Translations under genes and position numbers: made by a program
Notes under the pieces: generated by a model
Told to the model about the DNA's origin: nothing
What the model saw: only the letters and a program-made list of their open reading frames with translations
Database searches by the model: none
Shown here: positions 59,458-64,000 of the stretch, piece after piece
Numbering within the stretch: position 1 is the first letter of the stretch
Layout: every line of letters starts with the position of its first letter
Source: Pilatotrama ljubarskyi
Lineage: Eukaryota; Basidiomycota; Agaricomycetes; Polyporales; Polyporaceae
Assembly: GCA_022385805.1 (NCBI GenBank)
Contig: MU277725.1
Span: forward strand, 131,752 to 195,751
Direction of reading: 5' to 3'
Length of the DNA stretch: 64,000 bases

Positions 59458-61608
59458 ATGCGACTACTCAACACTTCGACGGGCGAATTCCAGTGGTTCA
59501 ACCGCACAGACGACGTTCGATACGCCATCCTCTCACACGTCTGGGACAAGTCCGAATCTGGGACGCCCCTAGAGCAGTCCTATCAGGATGTGCTTGCACT
59601 CTGGCATGCTGCTGAAAGACTCCGCTCCGAAATGGCGTCCGACCTCGCTAGCGGTAAGGCTCTTCCGACGATCTCCATCCTGGATGATCCGGCCTTCTCT
59701 CCCAAGATCAGAGAGTTCTGCCGCATCGCACGCAAGCACGGCTTCGAGTTCGGATGGGCCGACATGTGTTGCATCGACAAGACGAGCAGCGCGGAGCTCT
59801 CCGAGTCGATCAACTCGATGTACGACTGGTACAGCAAGGCGGGCGTCTGCTACGCCTATCTCGCCGATGTGCCCGAGGCCGATGACGGGCATTCTGCGTC
59901 GCTTTCGTCACAGTCGGGGCATCCAACGATAGCATTCTCCTCGAGCGAATGGCACACGCGTGGGTGGACGCTCCAGGAGCTCATCGCGCCTAGGCACGTC
60001 CTCTTCCTCTCCAGTTCATGGTCTGTCATCGGCTCCAAGGTGTCGCTTGCGCGCGCTCTATCGAGTATGACGTCTGTGGACGAGGGTGTTCTGCGGCATC
60101 AGGTGTCCATGCATTCCGTCAGCGTCGCCCGAAGGATGTCCTGGGCGGCGAAACGGCAAACGTCCCGAGTCGAGGACGAGGCATACTCGTTGTTGGGCAT
60201 CTTCGGCGTTCAAATCCCTACCATCTACGGGGAGGGGCGTAACGCGTTCAAGCGCTTGGAGGAGGAGATCATCAGGACTGTGCCGGACCAGAGCATCTTC
60301 GCGTGGAGTTTCCTGGGGCAGCCTGCGTACTCTTTGCCTAACGCCGAGAGAAGACTCCCAGACCACTGGCGCACGGACTGGTGGACGGAGCCTTCCGCTC
60401 TTCTCGCATCAAGTCCGATGTACTTCGCACATGCAGGCGATATCGTTCCTGCTTCACGGGAGGAGTTTGTGCGACACCTGCCAACCCAGTGGAGACCTGA
60501 CGGTCTTCCGGACATCCATTGCTTGTTCACCTCCGAGGGCGTCCGTATCGAGCTGCTTTGCGTGGAGCTGTGTCGTACCCCATGGGGGGCCCAGGAAGAC
60601 TCACATGCCGCGCCTACTCAAGCCATGACCATATTCCCTGCGCCGGCGGGTCTCTCCGTGCCTACGCAAAAACAATGGTCCTACACATGTCGAGATTGCA
60701 CCGAAGTTCTCGCCTTCCTACGCTGTGTGCATCTTGATGGTGGTCCTGTTGCCCTACTCCTCACAAGCCCGGTGCCCATCGATGCGGGACAAGACCCCCA
60801 AGGCGTCCACGCTAGAAGACAGATGCGTGGAAGTCACCGGAGCAATCGCACGTTCATACTCCCCTCCGAGATGAAGGATCTTCTAAGACTAACTCCTGTC
60901 TCACTGACGAGGGTCGTCATGATCGATATCTCCCCGGTCATCGATCCCGCAACCCCGGAGCGGTCCAACATTCGGCGTGGGCCCGTTCTGTACGTTGACC
61001 TCGTTGAGCCGAACCGACCTGCCGTCGTGAAAGTCAAAGGGTCTCCTGGGCGCTACTCTCTCCTCAACGGAGACGAGATACAGGTCGAATCTTGGTGCAT
61101 CGATGCTCTGGCTGCCGTCTTCACGGTGCTTTCATCTTACTACGTCCTCGATTCCTATTCCATGTATGGGACGGGCGGTTTCAGGACGGGCTGTTTCGAG
61201 AGCACGCTAAACCCCAAATCGGGACCCTATCACTGCAGAGGCGTTTTCAGCATCACCCTCATCGTGACTATCAGCCGCGAACGACTGCTATGGGGCGATC
61301 TGCCTTCGGATCTCGAGGTGAAGTTACGGGTCAAGAAGCGTTCGACCACTTCTGACAAAGAGGTCGCCCCATTCGAAGGGAGCACCATATGCGTCGGGGA
61401 CTCAGAGCTTCTCCACGGAGTCGAGCTGGAGTTTCCTTGGGAGGATAGCTCGCCTATGTCGATGGGCAGACTGCGACTTTCGGGACAGGTACGGAGCACT
61501 TCTGGCAGGCCGCTCAAGAAGCGCGATCGCAATCAACCTGGGGTCCTTTGGCTCGTCCTCGAACCTTTGGAGCCGTGGGATGTCCCGTCGGACACGGTGT
61601 CAGCGTGA
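59458..61608 (+). CDS. HET-domain protein HET-3, single exon
   Basis: One uninterrupted frame of 716 codons starts MRLLNTSTGEFQWFNRTDDVRYAILSHVW. The HET domain follows: FEFGWADMCCIDKTSSAEL, AGVCYAYLADVPEADD, EWHTRGWTLQELIAPRHVLFL, SVARRMSWAAKRQTSRVEDE, SLLGIFGVQIPTIYGEGRNAFKRLEEEI. An insertion after HVWDKSESGTPLEQS adds about 30 residues relative to HET-1/2 and is shared with HET-4. The C-terminal half (residues about 300-716) has no recognised domain; it is mixed alpha/beta with many hydrophobic strands (VLYVDLVEPNRPAVVKVKGSPG). Lack of introns contrasts with HET-1/2. It probably acts in incompatibility or stress-induced cell death, by family only. Confidence 0.92.
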   Translation: MRLLNTSTGEFQWFNRTDDVRYAILSHVWDKSESGTPLEQSYQDVLALWHAAERLRSEMASDLASGKALPTISILDDPAFSPKIREFCRIARKHGFEFGWADMCCIDKTSSAELSESINSMYDWYSKAGVCYAYLADVPEADDGHSASLSSQSGHPTIAFSSSEWHTRGWTLQELIAPRHVLFLSSSWSVIGSKVSLARALSSMTSVDEGVLRHQVSMHSVSVARRMSWAAKRQTSRVEDEAYSLLGIFGVQIPTIYGEGRNAFKRLEEEIIRTVPDQSIFAWSFLGQPAYSLPNAERRLPDHWRTDWWTEPSALLASSPMYFAHAGDIVPASREEFVRHLPTQWRPDGLPDIHCLFTSEGVRIELLCVELCRTPWGAQEDSHAAPTQAMTIFPAPAGLSVPTQKQWSYTCRDCTEVLAFLRCVHLDGGPVALLLTSPVPIDAGQDPQGVHARRQMRGSHRSNRTFILPSEMKDLLRLTPVSLTRVVMIDISPVIDPATPERSNIRRGPVLYVDLVEPNRPAVVKVKGSPGRYSLLNGDEIQVESWCIDALAAVFTVLSSYYVLDSYSMYGTGGFRTGCFESTLNPKSGPYHCRGVFSITLIVTISRERLLWGDLPSDLEVKLRVKKRSTTSDKEVAPFEGSTICVGDSELLHGVELEFPWEDSSPMSMGRLRLSGQVRSTSGRPLKKRDRNQPGVLWLVLEPLEPWDVPSDTVSA

Positions 61609-62112
61609 TACATGGCTGTGACCGGAAGCACCTACGGTTTCCGGATTCGCCTGAAACTGAACAAGGTACAGTGGAATCCTTCAACCCACCGTGAGACGGA
61701 TCTGACGGCTGCGCAAGCAGCACGAGACAGAATGCCTAGGGATGGGACGAGCATCGAGTGAAGTGAAAACAAGGGGGCCCCAGACGCGAGCGCAGGATGA
61801 AAACTCGGTCGACATGATGGTGATGGCTGGCACTGCAGGTGTTTCTGCCAGAGCTCTATTGATTGTACGATGGCGCGTGATTGCGTGGTTTGATAGCTCA
61901 CCCTAGGAACCGCCAACTTGAAGGCTTCGAAGGTACTCGCAGTCTTTCGCATTACTAGAACCATCGACAACCCGTCAAAGTGAGACGTTGTGTTCCCGTC
62001 TCCGAGTCATCTCCCCGGCGCCCGGTGGCTTGTCTATACGCCAAACTGCAGCGGTGGACGCTGCGACAAGCGTGCACCGACGGGCCGAGTCGTGAACGTT
62101 ACAGTCTCGCTC
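61609..62112. other. 3' flank of HET-3
   Basis: No gene was recognised between the HET-3 stop and the HET relic. Confidence 0.4.
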
Positions 62113-62283
62113 ATCTCCATGCCACTGGATGAGTCGGGCCTCAGCGCCTCCTCCTCCCAAGATCGGGGAAGTCCTGCCGCGTCGCACTGGGACGCGAAGA
62201 TTGCTTGGCATTCAGATAGGCCGATATGTGCTGCATTGACAAGATGAGGAGCGCGGGAGCTCTCGGAGAGAATCCCCCTCAAC
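62113..62283 (+). pseudogene. Relic of a HET-domain gene
   Basis: This plus-strand stretch aligns with 59670-59815 of HET-3. It opens with ATCTCCAT and TGGATGA, then CCCAAGATC, CGCATCGCA-like sequence, and most clearly GGCCGATATGTGCTGCATTGACAAGA, matching the codons for ADMCCIDK, then a copy of the SSAELSE codons carrying an extra base. The reading frame is broken by small indels and ends without the rest of the domain. It appears to be the remains of another HET copy between HET-3 and HET-4. Confidence 0.7.
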
Positions 62284-62951
62284 TTCTCTAGCACGTGTGT
62301 AAAAGCTAGGTCGTCACAGCCCGCTGCGAATGGGAGCGCTGATCTATCGGCAGTAACAAGCACACATCCTCTAGGCGAAGCACTATATACGAGACACAGG
62401 CTGGGAAGCCGTCTACATTTAGTATCGCAAAGCGCGATGGGGTAATCGCCCAAGCGCGCATTGCAAATCCGGCTGGGCCCACGCACCACCATGCAGTAGT
62501 CGCTCTTCAAGCGTCTTCCTACCCCAACGCCCTCTCCCTTCCATTCCCTCCCACCAGCTTCGCACTCATGAAGGTGCCGGGCTCTGCGCTCGAGTGTCGT
62601 CCGAGGAAGATGGAATTGCCGGTTCGAACGGCAAGGGCTTGGAGTTTCCATGCCTGGTGTCTGCGACCCGGGCTGTACGCATTGCTCTGCTGGACTCCGA
62701 TGCATGTCCTCGGATTAGTGCTTTCGCAAGTCGGCTTATTCAGCAGCGGACAGGCTGACAGATATGATCTGTAGCGGGACGAGTGCCGTGCCAGTCGATG
62801 CGCAGGTATCCACTCTTCAATGCGACAGCTCTATGGAACCTGACTCGCTCCGAGCCTCGTGTAGCTCAACTTCTCACCTTCCTCCGCTGTGAGCGGGTTT
62901 CAAAACCTCCATAGCTGGGCAGACGCATGCGACATGACTCGCTCAATGTAA
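62284..62951. other. Unassigned stretch between HET relic and MITE
   Basis: No gene or repeat was recognised here. The last three bases (62949-62951) are the left TAA target copy. Confidence 0.4.
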
Positions 62952-63258
62952 GGGCCTGGTCGGCTGCCCGTGAGATACAACTCACGCCCCGCCAAAATCC
63001 ACTCACGTGTGAGCACCAACTCGCACTCACCTGTGAGTTCTAGATCACGGTCGAACAGAGCGGTCGGCTGCCCAATCTCCACGGGCGCTACGATGTCACG
63101 CTTGGGCGCTCACAACTGGGGGTGCATGCGCGCACAAGCGTGACACTTTGTGACTGTGAGCGCTTCGGTCCTCGCAGTGTGAGTGCGGAGTTTTCGGGCA
63201 TCTCGGGCATCGTTCACATCACACGTGAGTTGAATCTCACGGGCAGCCGACCAGGCCC
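62952..63258. mobile_element. Harbinger-like MITE, 307 bp
   Basis: The two ends are inverted repeats of 35 bp (62952-62986 and 63224-63258) that differ at one position; they begin GGGCCTGGTCGGCTGCCCGT. The element is flanked by TAA on both sides (62949-62951 and 63259-63261), a 3-bp target duplication of the TWA type used by PIF/Harbinger transposons. It has no coding capacity. The interior is rich in CTCAC/GTGAG motifs and contains another CGGTCGGCTGCCC near 63060. The class is inferred from TSD length and GGG ends. Confidence 0.8.
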
Positions 63259-63261
63259 TAA

Positions 63262-63799
63262 GCCTCACTCGGATACTATCATACGGGTAGCTGATAGTAG
63301 GCATACCGTCACATAGAGTATGGCGCGTCCGCTCATGATGATTATGTATCGATATCGAAGGCTGCGAATGGCCATGCGGTGCGATGCATGTACCCGCAGG
63401 ACGAGGCACTGCAAGCACTGCATCGGCGCCTCAGTCCGTGCAGGAAGCAACAACAACGGTCCGGCTAGTCCACCAAGGTGTCGCTGCTGGATCTTCGACT
63501 TGAACTCGTGCCTCCAAGCGCCTCAGTGGAATCTTGACAGCGTGGACGTTAGATGCTGGGCATCCACCCCATGATGTTGTGTTCAGGTTGTCCAGTTGCT
63601 GCTCGGCGTATAAGAAGTCAGGACCGTTCGCCCCGGGGCTCCTGCAAGCGTACAAGGCACGCTGTCAGCCTCCTCTCCTCCTGCCCCCTGCCTGATCACC
63701 GGCTGTTCTGCGCAGACATCCCTTGGGTTCCTCATATCCCACGTATGTCCCATCATGTAATGGCTTACATCCATGCCGCTGACTCGTCGTAGCCCAAGT
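63262..63799. other. Promoter region of HET-4
   Basis: No gene was recognised. From about 63590 on, the sequence resembles the HET-3 promoter. Confidence 0.5.
63609..63614 (+). promoter_or_regulatory. TATA box of HET-4
   Basis: TATAAG lies 191 bp upstream of the ATG at 63800, matching the position of TATAAAG in HET-3. Confidence 0.55.
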
Positions 63800-64000
63800 A
63801 TGCGTCTTCTCGATACTTCAACCGGCGGATTTGTGTGGTTTGACCGTCCCGAGGATGTCAGCTATGCGATCCTCTCGCATGTCTGGGAAAAGGACAAGGC
63901 TGGCAGTCCCACCGAGCAGCCCTATCATGACGTCCTCGGACTCTGGAACGCAGCTGCACGACTTCGCACCGCTCAGGCGTCAGAGCTCGCTGGCGATGAG
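63800..64000 (+). CDS. HET-domain protein HET-4, 5' part
   Basis: The ATG at 63800 opens 67 codons that run off the right edge: MRLLDTSTGGFVWFDRPEDV, YAILSHVWEKDKAG, then YHDVLGLWNAAARLRT. It matches the N-terminus of HET-3 nearly residue for residue, including the extra segment after SHVW, so the two are tandem duplicates. The HET core lies outside the window, so whether the gene is intact is unknown. Confidence 0.85.
   Translation, partial: MRLLDTSTGGFVWFDRPEDVSYAILSHVWEKDKAGSPTEQPYHDVLGLWNAAARLRTAQASELAGDE

Noticed and set aside
62034..62705. 223-codon minus-strand frame
   Set aside because: The coding signal in this region is the degraded HET sequence on the plus strand; the minus frame is chance.

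Overview
The window reads as nuclear DNA of a filamentous basidiomycete, most likely an Agaricomycete. The genes are GC-rich and cut by many short introns (about 50-60 nt, GTRNGY donors, YAG acceptors), sometimes around tiny exons of 5-33 nt. The content fits: fused URA2, AzgA purine permeases, HET-domain proteins, F-box proteins, a fungal SLATT protein and a hAT transposon. Exon boundaries below were worked out by eye from frame, splice sites and family motifs.

Layout. 1-239 (-): 5' end of a mitochondrial rRNA 2'-O-methyltransferase (MRM2 type). 601-6236 (-): tandem family of two full S8 subtilases and a free-standing I9 propeptide-like gene. 6643-10308 (-): cytosolic tyrosyl-tRNA synthetase, then a DnaJ/DnaJ-X co-chaperone. 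11094-14720: MYND-finger protein (+), F-box protein (-), and a 58-residue hydrophobic Cys-rich protein in five exons (-). 15261-25719 (-): a DHA2-type MFS exporter and a frameshifted paralogue, separated by a 3,958-bp hAT element with perfect 10-bp inverted ends and an 8-bp target duplication. 25720-28541: no confident gene, one broken ORF. 28542-29901 (-): SLATT-domain membrane protein. 32272-39534 (+): ten-exon URA2 (glutaminase, carbamoyl-phosphate synthetase, dihydroorotase-like domain, aspartate transcarbamylase).

40213-54157 is a large inverted duplication. A HET gene and an AzgA permease on the minus strand are mirrored by an AzgA permease and a HET gene on the plus strand, around a centre near 47.3 kb. 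Then come a glutathione transferase (-), a second F-box-like protein (+), a single-exon HET gene (+), a HET relic, a 307-bp Harbinger-like MITE and the start of a further HET gene running off the right edge.

Housekeeping blocks (TyrRS-DnaJ; URA2) alternate with fast-evolving accessory blocks (subtilases, MFS plus transposon, HET plus permease). The main theme is local duplication: tandem for subtilases, MFS and two HET genes, inverted for AzgA-HET. The HET genes and the SLATT protein suggest a self/non-self or cell-death theme, which is inference from domain families only.
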